Numbered from the stretch's first letter, positions 1 to 8,668 are shown. The stretch is 36,700 nucleotides of DNA from Litorilinea aerophila (GCA_945905745.1 CAMDQF010000024.1:1-36700), one strand, 5' to 3'. A program made the numbers and translations. The notes: generated from the sequence alone by a model not told the origin.

Positions 1-23
1 GGGTTGCCGTCGGCCCGCTAAAC

Positions 24-124
24 TTAACGCAGAGGCGCAGAGGCAGGGAGTCGCAGAGAGGTCCTCTCCCGCTCTCCCGCTCTCCCCCTCTCTGCATCTT
101 TGCGCCTCTGCGCCTCTGCGTTAA
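24..124. repeat. 8-base tandem repeat with facing arms
   Basis: The 20-base arm at 24-43 (units of the type GCAGAGGC) is exactly complementary to 105-124. Between them lies a CTCTCCCG 8-mer tandem at about 64-90. It can form a long hairpin directly upstream of the first gene. It belongs to the set of short tandem repeats found in most gaps of this window. Confidence 0.85.
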
Positions 125-150
125 AATCATTCCCACTGAGGAGAAACCCA

Positions 151-492
151 ATGAGCTACGGCATCACCAAAACCCTGCCGCAAACCGAAGGCCCCGGCGC
201 TGTGGAGGAACTCTACACAGTGGCCGGAGAGTACGAATTCCACATGGCGGGCAAACCGTCCAAACTGCAAGTGGGCCACTTCGTCTACACCATCTGGCAG
301 GATGCGATTGTGGGTCGCCTGCCCATCATCCGATTGGAGGTCCCCCGTCCAGACGGGGCGGTCAACCCGGATTCGGGCAAGCCCCGCACACTGATCTTCG
401 TCGCCACCCCCGGCGAGCGGCTGGCCGTGCCCATTCCCCGCACAGGTCATCGGGGCACGCGCTACTACGACGGCGCGGGTTGGCCCGGGTGA
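151..492 (+). CDS. Small hypothetical protein, 113 aa
   Basis: I do not recognise this family. The start at ATG 151 is preceded by GAGGAG at 138-143 with good spacing; an upstream in-frame start at 100 would translate the intergenic repeat and is rejected. The protein is soluble-looking, with no signal peptide or membrane segment, and is rich in Gly and Pro. It has a central segment (about residues 30-65) with aromatic and hydrophobic alternation suggestive of beta structure (VGHFVYTIWQDAIVGRLPII). It stands alone between repeats, converging on the mscS gene. Coding confidence comes from the ribosome-binding site, the codon-position pattern and the clean stop at the edge of the next repeat; the function is unknown. 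Confidence 0.6.
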   Translation: MSYGITKTLPQTEGPGAVEELYTVAGEYEFHMAGKPSKLQVGHFVYTIWQDAIVGRLPIIRLEVPRPDGAVNPDSGKPRTLIFVATPGERLAVPIPRTGHRGTRYYDGAGWPG

Positions 493-497
493 AGAGA

Positions 498-560
498 GTG
501 AACAGTGAACAGTAATCAGTAGCGTCGGCACATCGCCACTGATCACTATTCACTGTTCAC
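498..560. terminator. Repeat hairpin between converging genes
   Basis: The 23-base arm 498-520 (units like GTGAACA) pairs with 538-560 with only two mismatches. It lies six bases after the stop of the plus-strand gene and contains the TGA stop of the minus-strand channel gene (557-559). It probably acts as a two-way terminator, although neither side has a long T-tract. Confidence 0.55.
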
Positions 561-2137
561 GGGGCGTATAGGGAGGTCATTGCGCGCAGGGTAGCGTGGA
601 ACTCCGCCGTCTGTTTGTGGTAATAGGCAAAGGGGGATTGCTGGGTGTGATAGGCTATCAATGCCCGGGCCTGATTTGCGAAGAAATCGCCGTCCGGCTG
701 CATCAATGGGGCCAGGGCGGCCCGGTCAATTTTGATCAGTTCCGTCTCCCCAATGGCCTCCAGCCCCAGAGAAACAAAGGGGTGGCCTGCAAACAGGGCC
801 ATCTCACCCAGAACCGCACCGACCGGAAGGTAGACGCTGGGCACTTGCGGGGTGTCCGCCAGAAAACGCGCTTGGGCGACCGGGTCTGGGATCTCCCGCG
901 CCACCATCTGGAAGAACTGATAGGGCACAACTGTCTGCTCGGCAGTCGTCTGCACAATGTGGCGGGCGATGGGGCCGATGAAGTGGGACAGCTTTTTTTC
1001 CACCTCGTCCAGCACGTCTGGGGACCAGACCTTCAAACCCAGACCGGAGGGCATTGACCTGCCGTTGAGCGGGTTTGCCGTTTCGGGAATCACCGCCTGC
1101 AACCCGCCAGCCAGAATGATACAGAGAGCATCAACCACAGGTTCGCCCAGGTCCACGCGCTCGCCTGGGGCAAAGAGCAGCCGCCTAGCCGACCGGGCCA
1201 GACGAGTCCGTGCCCCGGCATCAAAAGCGGCAAAGAGCGGGTGTGGGTTCAGCAGGTGCAAAACAGCGTCGAACTCGGATTCTCCACTTTCTGGGGGAGA
1301 GAGGGGAACGAGGCTCGGGATGGCAATTCCGTGTCGATGAAAGGCGTACCAGACCCGTTCCAGAATGGTAGATTTGACGCCTCCGTAATCGTCGGTGGCC
1401 GGGGAATAGGAGACTTCGTAGCGGATGGAGCCGTTGGCTACGTCGTATTCCGACACGAGGGTGGAGGTGGGTGATTCCTTACTTACGTCGGGGATGCCCA
1501 ACAGTACATCGTCAATGATCTGGATGACGCGGCGGGGCGGGATGTCCAGGGGGGCGGGCACAACCAGAAAGTCGCCATAGGCTGGCGGTGGGGGAATCAC
1601 CTGAATCGTCGTCTCTGTGATCTGGCTATTGGGGATAATGTGGAGCACGCCCAACTCGGAGCGCAGGGCGGTCGAGCGCCAGGTCAGTGACTCGATCTGC
1701 CCGCGCACTCCGTCCACCTCGACCCAATCACCGATGCCAAAAAGCTGCTCCACCTGGAGCGACAGCCCGCCGAACAGATTGCCCAGGGTGGCTTGAAGGG
1801 CAAAACCGAGAATGGCCGCCAGCAGTGCCGAGGTAGCCAGCAGGGGCGCTACGTCCTGACGGAAGCCTATGCTGAAGATAGCAATGCTGCACAGGGAATA
1901 GAGTGCAATGGCAACGATCATCCTCAGCAGAGAGGATGGCTCTTTGCCCTGGGCGCGGAAGAAAAGTACATCCACCAGAAAGTAGGTTGTGAGCCGCACC
2001 AGCAGAATACCGCCTGTGAAAAGGCCCGCACCCCAGACGATTGTCAACAGTTGGTCGGGGGTGCTGGGCATAACCTGCAACAGGGTATAGGCCAGCCCAA
2101 TCAGGGCAACTAGAAGCAGCAGCAATAAATTGATCAT
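557..2137 (-). CDS. MscS-type mechanosensitive channel with cyclic-nucleotide-binding-like C-terminus
   Basis: A 526-residue inner-membrane protein. Hydrophobic helices lie at about residues 2-22, 31-59 and 70-92. They are followed by the MscS pore helix and beta domain at about 97-180 (the segment around LGFALQATLGNLFGGL and the GDWVEVDGVRG turn are typical). Residues 297-480 resemble a cyclic-nucleotide-binding beta-roll (LFAPGERV at 321-328, GAVLGEMALFAG at 440-451). The roll is split by an 80-residue helical insert (352-433) containing FIGPIARHIV, and the Arg of the usual phosphate-binding cassette is absent (GHPFVSL instead). Binding of a nucleotide is therefore doubtful. MscS family members release osmolytes when membrane tension rises; a ligand or partner may gate this one. 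Its ATG overlaps the stop of the upstream heme-HAMP gene (ATGA), so the two are translationally coupled. Confidence 0.85.
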   Translation of the reverse strand: MINLLLLLLVALIGLAYTLLQVMPSTPDQLLTIVWGAGLFTGGILLVRLTTYFLVDVLFFRAQGKEPSSLLRMIVAIALYSLCSIAIFSIGFRQDVAPLLATSALLAAILGFALQATLGNLFGGLSLQVEQLFGIGDWVEVDGVRGQIESLTWRSTALRSELGVLHIIPNSQITETTIQVIPPPPAYGDFLVVPAPLDIPPRRVIQIIDDVLLGIPDVSKESPTSTLVSEYDVANGSIRYEVSYSPATDDYGGVKSTILERVWYAFHRHGIAIPSLVPLSPPESGESEFDAVLHLLNPHPLFAAFDAGARTRLARSARRLLFAPGERVDLGEPVVDALCIILAGGLQAVIPETANPLNGRSMPSGLGLKVWSPDVLDEVEKKLSHFIGPIARHIVQTTAEQTVVPYQFFQMVAREIPDPVAQARFLADTPQVPSVYLPVGAVLGEMALFAGHPFVSLGLEAIGETELIKIDRAALAPLMQPDGDFFANQARALIAYHTQQSPFAYYHKQTAEFHATLRAMTSLYAP

Positions 2138-3069
2138 AGCCGATCCTTCTCCGTCCGCGCGGCGTCGGTATGCGGCCCCGCTTTCGTTCCGCCCTCGTTC
2201 TCCGTGAGCAGCTCCATCGCCCGTTCAAAGCTCTGTTGCAGCCGTTTGATGGCGGCGGCGATCTCCCCAATCTCGCCACTCCCTGTAGCGACAACTTCTG
2301 CAGTGGGCTTCTGCCCCAGGCTGATGGCATCGGCAGCCGTGGTCAGTTGGGCAAGTGGACGGAGGACAAAGCGGCGCAATAGCCAATTGAAGAAAAGGTA
2401 GATCAGAATGGACATACTGAAGAGGGAAATCACCAGTATGCCCAAGGAGCGCTGGGCCTTTTCCTCGGCAAAGTTCATCGGCACAGAGACAATCTGTGCC
2501 CCCACCACTTCGCCCATCTTCCAGCCAAACCCATTGCTTGAGCCGTAAAGCTGAATCATCGCCTTTGGCGCGGCGTCCGCTGTGCTGTGACAGCTCAGGC
2601 ACGATTCATCGGTGATCTGAATCGGATGGGCGAGATAGAGGGCATCGCTCTGCTCTGTGCGGTGGTGTCCTGTCAATTCCCCTATGTTTGGGTCCGCCGA
2701 AAAGCGCTGGATGATCTCCACCTCCCAGGCCGTCGCCCGGCTTCTGGGGTTTGTGGGGTTCAGCACAGCCTCCCGATAGCTATACAGCGGGTATTTTTGA
2801 TGCAAAATGGAAAAGGTCTCGTGGGCGGCGAAGGAAGGCACTGTCTGGGGAAAGAATTGATCACTGCTCTGGGCAGAGATAGCGGGTCGCACCTGCTGAA
2901 CCGTATAACTGCGAATCGCCAGTGCGCTTTCCAGCATCAGCCGGGCCTGACTCATCACCTCGGCCTGAATCTGTTGGCGCTCGAAGATGAAGGAGATCGA
3001 AGCGATGGCGACGGCTCCCAGAAAAAAAGTAGCCAGAAAGATCAGGTTGAACCGTTGTTGAATATTCAT
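2134..3069 (-). CDS. DUF3365 c-type heme sensor protein with HAMP domain
   Basis: A 311-residue protein with an N-terminal membrane helix (about 8-28) and an extracytoplasmic DUF3365 (Tll0287-like) domain. That domain ends in a c-type heme motif CLSCH at 157-161. A second membrane helix (about 209-231) and a HAMP linker (about 232-285) follow. The family normally senses redox state or small ligands through the heme and passes a signal through HAMP to a kinase, cyclase or chemotaxis module. Here the protein ends about 25 residues after HAMP, with no output domain. The next gene, an MscS-type channel, overlaps it by four bases, so the channel is the obvious candidate partner (inference). The start at ATG 3069 is chosen because it begins directly before the first helix; a longer reading frame runs antisense through the neighbouring oxidoreductase gene. 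The ribosome-binding site is weak. Confidence 0.85.
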   Translation of the reverse strand: MNIQQRFNLIFLATFFLGAVAIASISFIFERQQIQAEVMSQARLMLESALAIRSYTVQQVRPAISAQSSDQFFPQTVPSFAAHETFSILHQKYPLYSYREAVLNPTNPRSRATAWEVEIIQRFSADPNIGELTGHHRTEQSDALYLAHPIQITDESCLSCHSTADAAPKAMIQLYGSSNGFGWKMGEVVGAQIVSVPMNFAEEKAQRSLGILVISLFSMSILIYLFFNWLLRRFVLRPLAQLTTAADAISLGQKPTAEVVATGSGEIGEIAAAIKRLQQSFERAMELLTENEGGTKAGPHTDAARTEKDRL

Positions 3070-3348
3070 ATATTGCCCAAACCTTTGCCCCGTGGGGTCG
3101 GTGATTGGTGTTATCAACTGGTGCGTTGTAATGGATATGTCGGCACTCGGCGACGATTGGGAGTTGGGTGGAAGTATACCACAGCGGGCTGGGACGCGCC
3201 ACCGTGGAAAAAAGGGCCGGGTTCGCCCTGGAAATGGATGAACGAGGTAGTGGATTTTTAGTTGTTCGCTAAAACGTCTACACTGGAGGTGGATGATTTT
3301 GACGCCACACGCAAAGACAAACTTCCCATACTGAAAGGATATTCTCCC

Positions 3349-4281
3349 ATGACCAATTTGCAATTCGGCTGGCACATGCCCTCCTTCCCCGTGGAAGGCA
3401 GCAGCGGCCCGGCTTTTGTCGAGCAGATTCACAACACTCTGCGCCGGGTCCATACCCATTTCGATTCGGTCTGGGTGGACGATCACGTGATGCCCTGGGC
3501 AGCCTGGCAGTCGAATGATACCCCCTATCTGGAGTGTATGACGACGATTGCCTACTTTGCCGCGGCCTATCCGACCCTGACCTTCGGTTCCAGCGTTCTC
3601 TGTCAGGCCTACCGCAATCCGGGCCTGATGGCGAAGATGGCGGCCAACCTGCAACTGCTCACCGGCGGGCGCTTCATCTGCGGCATCGGCGCTGGCTGGA
3701 TGGTAGAAGAATACGAAGCCTACAACTGGGAGTTCCCCAAGCCCAGTGTGCGCATTGCCCAGTTGGAAGAAGCGGTTGAGATTGTCAAAAAGATGTGGAG
3801 CGAAGCCCCTGCCAGCTACGAAGGCAAATACTACCGCATCGACAATGCCTACTGCGAACCCCGGCCCAACCCGGTCCCGCCCATTCTCATCGGCGGCGGG
3901 GGCGAGCAGCTCACCCTGCGTGTCGTCGCCAAGCACGCAGACTGGTGGAATATCCCCGGCGGCACCCTGGAAAATTACGCCCGCAAACTGGATATTCTGC
4001 GCCGCCACTGCGAGGCTATCGGTCGGGACTACGACTCTATCGGCAAAAGCTGGTCTTCTGAAGCCATCTCCCTGGCCGGCACCGAGGCTGAAGCCCGGCG
4101 CATCGCCGACGCCTCCCCCTACAAAAATGGCCCGATCACAGGCACACCGGAGCAGGTGGCCGAACAGTTGCAGAAGTTTCTCGATCTGGGCGTCAGCTAT
4201 CTGATCGTGCGCCTGCTCGACTTCCCCCGCACGGAGGGGATTGAGATGTTTGTGGAGGAAGTGATGCCGCTGCTGCGGTGA
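3349..4281 (+). CDS. LLM class (luciferase-like) F420/flavin-dependent oxidoreductase
   Basis: A 310-residue TIM-barrel enzyme of the bacterial luciferase-like family. Characteristic stretches include the N-terminal FGWHMPSFP strand, SVWVDDHVMPW, the glycine-rich LTGGRFICGIGAGWMVEEY, the EAVEIVKKMWSE helix and PPILIGGGGEQLTLRVVAKHAD. The family uses F420 or FMN to oxidise or reduce varied substrates in the cytosol; the substrate cannot be deduced here. ATG 3349 is chosen because AAAGGA lies at 3334-3339; a TTG further upstream (3262) lacks such a site. It is divergent from the heme-HAMP gene and followed by a DUF262 nuclease after 70 bases. Confidence 0.9.
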   Translation: MTNLQFGWHMPSFPVEGSSGPAFVEQIHNTLRRVHTHFDSVWVDDHVMPWAAWQSNDTPYLECMTTIAYFAAAYPTLTFGSSVLCQAYRNPGLMAKMAANLQLLTGGRFICGIGAGWMVEEYEAYNWEFPKPSVRIAQLEEAVEIVKKMWSEAPASYEGKYYRIDNAYCEPRPNPVPPILIGGGGEQLTLRVVAKHADWWNIPGGTLENYARKLDILRRHCEAIGRDYDSIGKSWSSEAISLAGTEAEARRIADASPYKNGPITGTPEQVAEQLQKFLDLGVSYLIVRLLDFPRTEGIEMFVEEVMPLLR

Positions 4282-4351
4282 GAATTTATGACTGAACGTC
4301 ACTTGATACACAAATGCCCAATCTGACAAGAAGACTTGGAGATCGCCGTAT

Positions 4352-6187
4352 ATGAATTCAGTCACCACGTTTGATAGCACGAAAGAAGCCCTCTCGGACA
4401 TGCTGCGGGCGATCCATGAAACGCGGACGCAATTGCCGGATTTTCAGCGGGGATGGGTATGGGAGGACGAACGGATTCGTAGTCTATTGGCAAGTATCTC
4501 CCTATCTTTCCCTGTTGGTACAGTTATGATGTTGGAAACCGGTAATGAAAGTGTGCGTTTCAAGCCGCGTTTGGTGGAGGGGGTTCCTGGGAATGGTGTG
4601 GAACCGGAACGGCTGATTCTGGATGGACAACAACGGCTGACAGCACTGTATCAGTCGATCTATTCGGGCCAGGTGGCACAGACTCGGGACGCACGTAGGA
4701 AACCAATCAAGCGCTGGTATTACATGGATATCCGACAAGCGGTCAATCCAAACAGCGATAGGGACGAGGCAATTATCAGTCTGCCCGAAGATAAAGCCAT
4801 TCGCAATTTCCGAGGCCAGATTGTCAATGACTATTCTACACCAGACGCTGAGTATGCAGCCGAGCTCTTTCCATTGTCGCAGGTGTTTTCTTTTTCAAGT
4901 TGGCGACGTGATTACAATAAATTCTGGAAATACGATGGGAAGAAAGCAGAACTGATCGACCAGTTCGAGCAGGAAGTGATCAAGCGTTTTGAGCAATACC
5001 AGATGCCACTGATTCTGTTGCGCAAACCGACGCCCAAAGAGGCGGTCTGTCTAGTCTTTGAAAAGGTCAACACTGGTGGCGTTTCACTGACGGTGTTTGA
5101 GTTGCTCACGGCCACTTTTGCAGCGGATGACTACAGCCTGCGGGATGACTGGAACGTGCGCCACCAACGTTTACGAAAGCAACCTGTATTGGGCGATGTA
5201 CGCAGCGACGAATTTCTGCAGGCCATGACGCTCTTGGCTACATATGACCGGCGCAGGAAATATCTTGCCAACGGCGAAGCCGTGGACAACGCGCCTGGTG
5301 TCAGTTGCAAGCGTCGGGAAATACTACGTCTAACCCTGGACGACTACAAACAATGGGCAGACCTGGTGACCAGAGGCTTTGAGTTAGGTGCCAAGTTGAT
5401 CTACGGCCAGAATATCTTCACAGATCGGGACCTGCCCTATCGCACACAATTGGTTCCATTGGCTGCCGTCCTCGCTCTCTTAGGTGATGAAGCCCAAAAG
5501 GACAGCACACGGGCAAAATTATCCCGTTGGTATTGGTGCGGCATCTTTGGCGAACTGTACGGATCGGCAGTAGAGACCCGTTTTGCCAAGGATCTGCCTG
5601 AAATCCTGCAATGGATTCATGGAGAGGGAGAACCGGATACTGTACAAGACGCCAACTTTGTTCCTGCTCGGCTGCAAACTCTGCACACCCGTAACAGTGC
5701 TGCCTACAAAGGCATTAACGCTCTGCTGATGAGGGATGGGGGACTGGACTTTCGATCTGGCGAGCGTATCGATATTCAGACCTACTTTGACGACAGCATC
5801 GACATCCACCACATTTTCCCCCGAGATTGGTGCATCAAACAGGGAATTGATGCGCGGCGCTATGACTGCGTGGTGAACAAAACACCCTTGGCGGCTAAGA
5901 CCAACCGTATTATTAGCAACCGCGCGCCCAGCGATTATCTGGAACGGCTGCAGCAAAGCGCTGGCATCAACTCGGAGCGAATGGATGAGATATTGGAATC
6001 TCACCTGATTTTCCCCCTGGCCTTGCGGGTAGACGACTTTACTGAGTTTTTTGCCGCACGGGAAAATGCCCTACTCACACGCATCGAGGAGGCTATGGGA
6101 AAACCGATCATGCGCGACGCGTACGGTTCGGATGAAAACGACTTCGACAGTGTGGCAGACGAAGAAGAAGGTGAAGTGGGTGGGTAG
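4352..6187 (+). CDS. DUF262-DUF1524 family nuclease (GmrSD-like)
   Basis: A 611-residue protein. The N-terminal DUF262 (ParB/sulfiredoxin-fold) domain shows PDFQRGWVW at 29-37 and the nucleotide-site motif DGQQRLTAL at 91-99. A central motif FEKVNTGGVSLTVFEL lies at 236-251. The C-terminal DUF1524 HNH-type nuclease has DIHHIFPRDW at 484-493, Asn509 and the downstream NRAPSDYL. This two-domain order is that of GmrSD type IV restriction enzymes and SspE-like defence nucleases, which cut modified or invading DNA in an NTP-dependent way. No modification, BREX or Ssp genes lie beside it, so it is an orphan in this window. The gene reads more AT-rich than its neighbours, which fits acquisition by transfer. 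The C-terminus is strongly acidic. Start ATG 4352 has GGAG ten bases upstream. Confidence 0.88.
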   Translation: MNSVTTFDSTKEALSDMLRAIHETRTQLPDFQRGWVWEDERIRSLLASISLSFPVGTVMMLETGNESVRFKPRLVEGVPGNGVEPERLILDGQQRLTALYQSIYSGQVAQTRDARRKPIKRWYYMDIRQAVNPNSDRDEAIISLPEDKAIRNFRGQIVNDYSTPDAEYAAELFPLSQVFSFSSWRRDYNKFWKYDGKKAELIDQFEQEVIKRFEQYQMPLILLRKPTPKEAVCLVFEKVNTGGVSLTVFELLTATFAADDYSLRDDWNVRHQRLRKQPVLGDVRSDEFLQAMTLLATYDRRRKYLANGEAVDNAPGVSCKRREILRLTLDDYKQWADLVTRGFELGAKLIYGQNIFTDRDLPYRTQLVPLAAVLALLGDEAQKDSTRAKLSRWYWCGIFGELYGSAVETRFAKDLPEILQWIHGEGEPDTVQDANFVPARLQTLHTRNSAAYKGINALLMRDGGLDFRSGERIDIQTYFDDSIDIHHIFPRDWCIKQGIDARRYDCVVNKTPLAAKTNRIISNRAPSDYLERLQQSAGINSERMDEILESHLIFPLALRVDDFTEFFAARENALLTRIEEAMGKPIMRDAYGSDENDFDSVADEEEGEVGG

Positions 6188-6306
6188 CAACCCTACCGTC
6201 AACACAAACTTTTCTCTTCTTATAAAATGCTGATCAATGAACAGTTGTCAGCGGAGTCTGTACAAGGTTACTGATTATTGATGAATTGTCAGGAGGAAAA
6301 CCACAA

Positions 6307-6771
6307 ATGTCTACCACCATCGTCATCAACTCCCAGTTCCACGCCGCGCTGGATATGCTGGAGCAGGCAATCGCCAACTGCCCGGATGCCATCTGGTACG
6401 ACACTGCGCCCAAGAACCGGGCATGGCACATCGTCTACCACGCGCTCTTTTACACCCATCTCTACTTGCAGCCGACCCTGGATGATTTTGTGCCCTGGGC
6501 CATGCACCGGGAGGAGGCCAACCGTCTGCCCACCACGGGCGAGGCATACAGTCAGACCGATCTCCTAGAATATCTGGCCATCTGCCGGGCCGAGGTGGAT
6601 CGCTGCACGTCGGAGATGGACCTGGACGGCGCTTCCGGCTTCCACTGGCTGCCTTTCAGCAAATTGGAGCTTCAATTCTATTCCCTGCGCCACCTGATGC
6701 TGCACGTCGGCGAGCTGGCCGAACGCCTGGGCGCACAGGGGATCGATGTGGATTGGCGGGGGCAGAAGTAA
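6307..6771 (+). CDS. DinB-fold (DinB/YfiT-like) putative metal-dependent protein
   Basis: A 154-residue four-helix-bundle protein of the DinB superfamily. The three expected metal-ligand histidines can be placed at His45 (in VYHALFYTH) and at His129 and His133 (RHLMLHVGEL). Members include thiol transferases acting on mycothiol/bacillithiol and proteins of unknown role; nothing here fixes the substrate. ATG 6307 follows a strong AGGAGG at 6291-6296. It lies about 120 bases after the DUF262 gene and before a repeat-filled gap. Confidence 0.85.
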   Translation: MSTTIVINSQFHAALDMLEQAIANCPDAIWYDTAPKNRAWHIVYHALFYTHLYLQPTLDDFVPWAMHREEANRLPTTGEAYSQTDLLEYLAICRAEVDRCTSEMDLDGASGFHWLPFSKLELQFYSLRHLMLHVGELAERLGAQGIDVDWRGQK

Positions 6772-6773
6772 GA

Positions 6774-6865
6774 GACGACAGACCGCTGACGGCAGACCGC
6801 TGTCAATGGAGGCTTCAGCCATTTCCAATTCCCCGCGGTCTGTCGTCTGTCGTCCGCGGTCATCT
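6774..6865. repeat. 7-base tandem repeat with facing arms
   Basis: The arm GACGACAGACCGC at 6774-6786 is exactly complementary to 6835-6847. Each side continues as CTGTCGT / CCGCGGT-type 7-mers. The element fills most of the gap between the DinB-fold gene and the next gene. Another copy of the same type lies at about 26680-26710. Confidence 0.75.
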
Positions 6866-6885
6866 CAACACCAAAGGATACGCGA

Positions 6886-7473
6886 TTGAATATCTCAACA
6901 ACGACAGGGGAAACAGTGGCTTTTCTCGTCCTCTCCCAGCCCGTGACTGCGGGGATTGTAGCCCGGCGGGTGACGATCGATGGGCGGCCACTGGTGGCGG
7001 CCAATCTGCCGCCCCTGCGCCATCAGAGCGCGGGCGGTTTTGACTTCGGTGGCAGCGACGGTGGCAGCGCAGACTTGGCCCTGGCTGCGGTCCAGACGGT
7101 GCTGAACCGGCTTGATTATATGGGGCCGAACCGTCGGCTCGCCGATGGCAGCCACGTCTTTGCCCTGGCTTGGCGCCTGCACCCCAACTTCTGCGCTGAA
7201 TTTGTAGCCAGCGCCACAGGAGATACCCTCGCCATCGACTGGCAGAAGGTGATGGCCTGGGCGCGCAAGGCGATGCTCGATTTTCTGTGGGAAGAGAAGA
7301 TCACTCTGCAAAAAGTGCTGGACCGCTGGCACGCTGTGGACAAAACATTGCCCACAGCCCCGCCCCGGGTGCCGATGGACCAGCGGGACATCCTGCGCGA
7401 TCTGGGCGCAGAGGCAATGGAACTCTGCGGGCTGGTGGCGACCCTAACCCACTATCTGGGGCATGAGGGGTGA
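6886..7473 (+). CDS. DUF6166-like hypothetical protein
   Basis: A 195-residue soluble protein. The segment FDFGGSDGGSADLALAAV (about residues 47-64) resembles the aromatic-Gly-Gly-Ser-Gly...LAL signature of DUF6166 proteins, whose function is unknown. The C-terminal third is helical (LDRWHAVDKTL; DQRDILRDLGAEAMELCGLVATL). The start is probably TTG 6886, because AAAGGA at 6873-6878 is well spaced for it; an in-frame GTG at 6916 is the alternative. It converges on the lacI-type gene with a hairpin between them. Confidence 0.6.
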   Translation: MNISTTTGETVAFLVLSQPVTAGIVARRVTIDGRPLVAANLPPLRHQSAGGFDFGGSDGGSADLALAAVQTVLNRLDYMGPNRRLADGSHVFALAWRLHPNFCAEFVASATGDTLAIDWQKVMAWARKAMLDFLWEEKITLQKVLDRWHAVDKTLPTAPPRVPMDQRDILRDLGAEAMELCGLVATLTHYLGHEG

Positions 7474-7486
7474 GCTGTGAAACGTA

Positions 7487-7517
7487 AAACGTGAGATCAC
7501 CCGGTGATCTCACGTTT
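7487..7517. terminator. Perfect hairpin between converging genes
   Basis: 14-base perfect arms AAACGTGAGATCAC (7487-7500) and 7504-7517 with a three-base loop, built from AACGTGA 7-mers. It sits just after the stop of the DUF6166-like gene and could end transcription in both directions. Confidence 0.6.
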
Positions 7518-7556
7518 CATCCCTCACGTTTCGTTTGCGAAGCAAGCTACACTTTC

Positions 7557-7582
7557 TCTGCCACCTGCCACCTGCCACCTTC
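7557..7582. repeat. CTGCCAC 7-mer tandem repeat
   Basis: About three units of a GCCACCT heptamer. The same heptamer recurs at 9193-9211 and, together with CCACTTT, at 33258-33308. Confidence 0.75.
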
Positions 7583-7615
7583 ACCCCTTCCGCACTGTGC
7601 ACAGTTAGCCGCTCC

Positions 7616-8668
7616 CTACAGTTCTAATTTCTGGACAGACCCCCGCTCAATCAGACACGATTCCAGCAATTCGTGGCCTGTTGGCTGTTGGCCGCTCTCA
7701 ATGTAGTCGATCAGCCGGGTGGCCGCGGCCGCGGCCATTTGTCGATAGGGAACACGCAGGCTGCTCAGGGGGGGCGTGAGATGGGCGGCTTCCGGCGAGT
7801 CGTTCGTCCCCACGAAGGAGACTTCTCCCGGCACGGCGATGCTCCGTTCGCGTAGCCCGCGCAAAATGCCGATTGCCATCAGATCGTTGGCCGCATAGTA
7901 GGCGGTAGGGGCGTTGGCTAGGTTGCGCCGGGTGCGTTCCACCGCCTGGTAGCCCCCATCTTCGGCAAAGTAGCCAAAGTCGATCCACTCCTCCGACACA
8001 GGCAGGCCGGCCGCAGCCATCCCTTCCCGGTAGCCCTCCAGCCGCTCCTTGACTACACTGCTGTCTGGGTCGCCACCCACATAGGCAATGCGGCGGTGGC
8101 CCAGGCCGACCAGATATTCGATCACTTGGCGGGTAGCTGCACAGTTGTCCGCATCCACCCAAGCCACGTCCGCGTGCTGGGCGGGCGGGTGGCCGATAAG
8201 GACGAGGGGGGTGTTGTGTCGCCGCAATTCCCCCACTGTGTCCACATCCAGGCGGCTGCTGGTGACGACAATGCCGTCGGCCTGTCGGGTTGCCAGAATA
8301 TCCAGCGCCTGCACATGCTCGTCCTGATAGCCGTTGCAGCCACCCACCAGTAGACGGTAGCCCCGTTGGTAGCTGGCTTCGAGCAGACCAGCCATCAATC
8401 GGGGGAAGAAGCTGTCGGCAAAGTAGCCGTCGAAAACGTGGGGAAGAATCACTCCTATTGTCTTTGTGCGGCGCACACTTAGCGAGCGGGCAATGGCATT
8501 CGGCTGAAAGTTGAGCGACTGTGCCGCCTCCAGCACCCGTTGGCGGGTAGCTTGGCTGATCTGGGCATTGCCCGAAAAGACCCGGCTGACTGTGCTAGGA
8601 TGTACTTCGGCCCGCGCGGCTACATCGCGAATGGTAGACACTGACAAAACCTGTCCAACGCAAAACAT
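7616..8668 (-). CDS. LacI-family transcriptional repressor
   Basis: A 350-residue protein of normal family length. The N-terminal helix-turn-helix is STIRDVAARAEVHPSTVSR (about residues 11-29), followed by the hinge helix (QPNAIARSLSVRRTKTIGV). The periplasmic-binding-protein-like effector domain follows, with GRRIAYVGGDP-type and ANDLMAIGILRGL segments. Such proteins bind a sugar or nucleoside and release their operator. No sugar transporter or hydrolase gene lies next to it, so its target is unclear; the operator in its own leader suggests autoregulation. The start ATG 8668 is given; GTG 8641 and TTG 8647 are alternatives, since the fold begins only at about residue 9. Confidence 0.9.
   Translation of the reverse strand: MFCVGQVLSVSTIRDVAARAEVHPSTVSRVFSGNAQISQATRQRVLEAAQSLNFQPNAIARSLSVRRTKTIGVILPHVFDGYFADSFFPRLMAGLLEASYQRGYRLLVGGCNGYQDEHVQALDILATRQADGIVVTSSRLDVDTVGELRRHNTPLVLIGHPPAQHADVAWVDADNCAATRQVIEYLVGLGHRRIAYVGGDPDSSVVKERLEGYREGMAAAGLPVSEEWIDFGYFAEDGGYQAVERTRRNLANAPTAYYAANDLMAIGILRGLRERSIAVPGEVSFVGTNDSPEAAHLTPPLSSLRVPYRQMAAAAATRLIDYIESGQQPTGHELLESCLIERGSVQKLEL

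Noticed and set aside
2134-4401. A single 755-residue reading frame on the minus strand
   Set aside because: Its first 440 residues run antisense to the clearly coding LLM oxidoreductase and show no protein features; the real gene starts at 3069.
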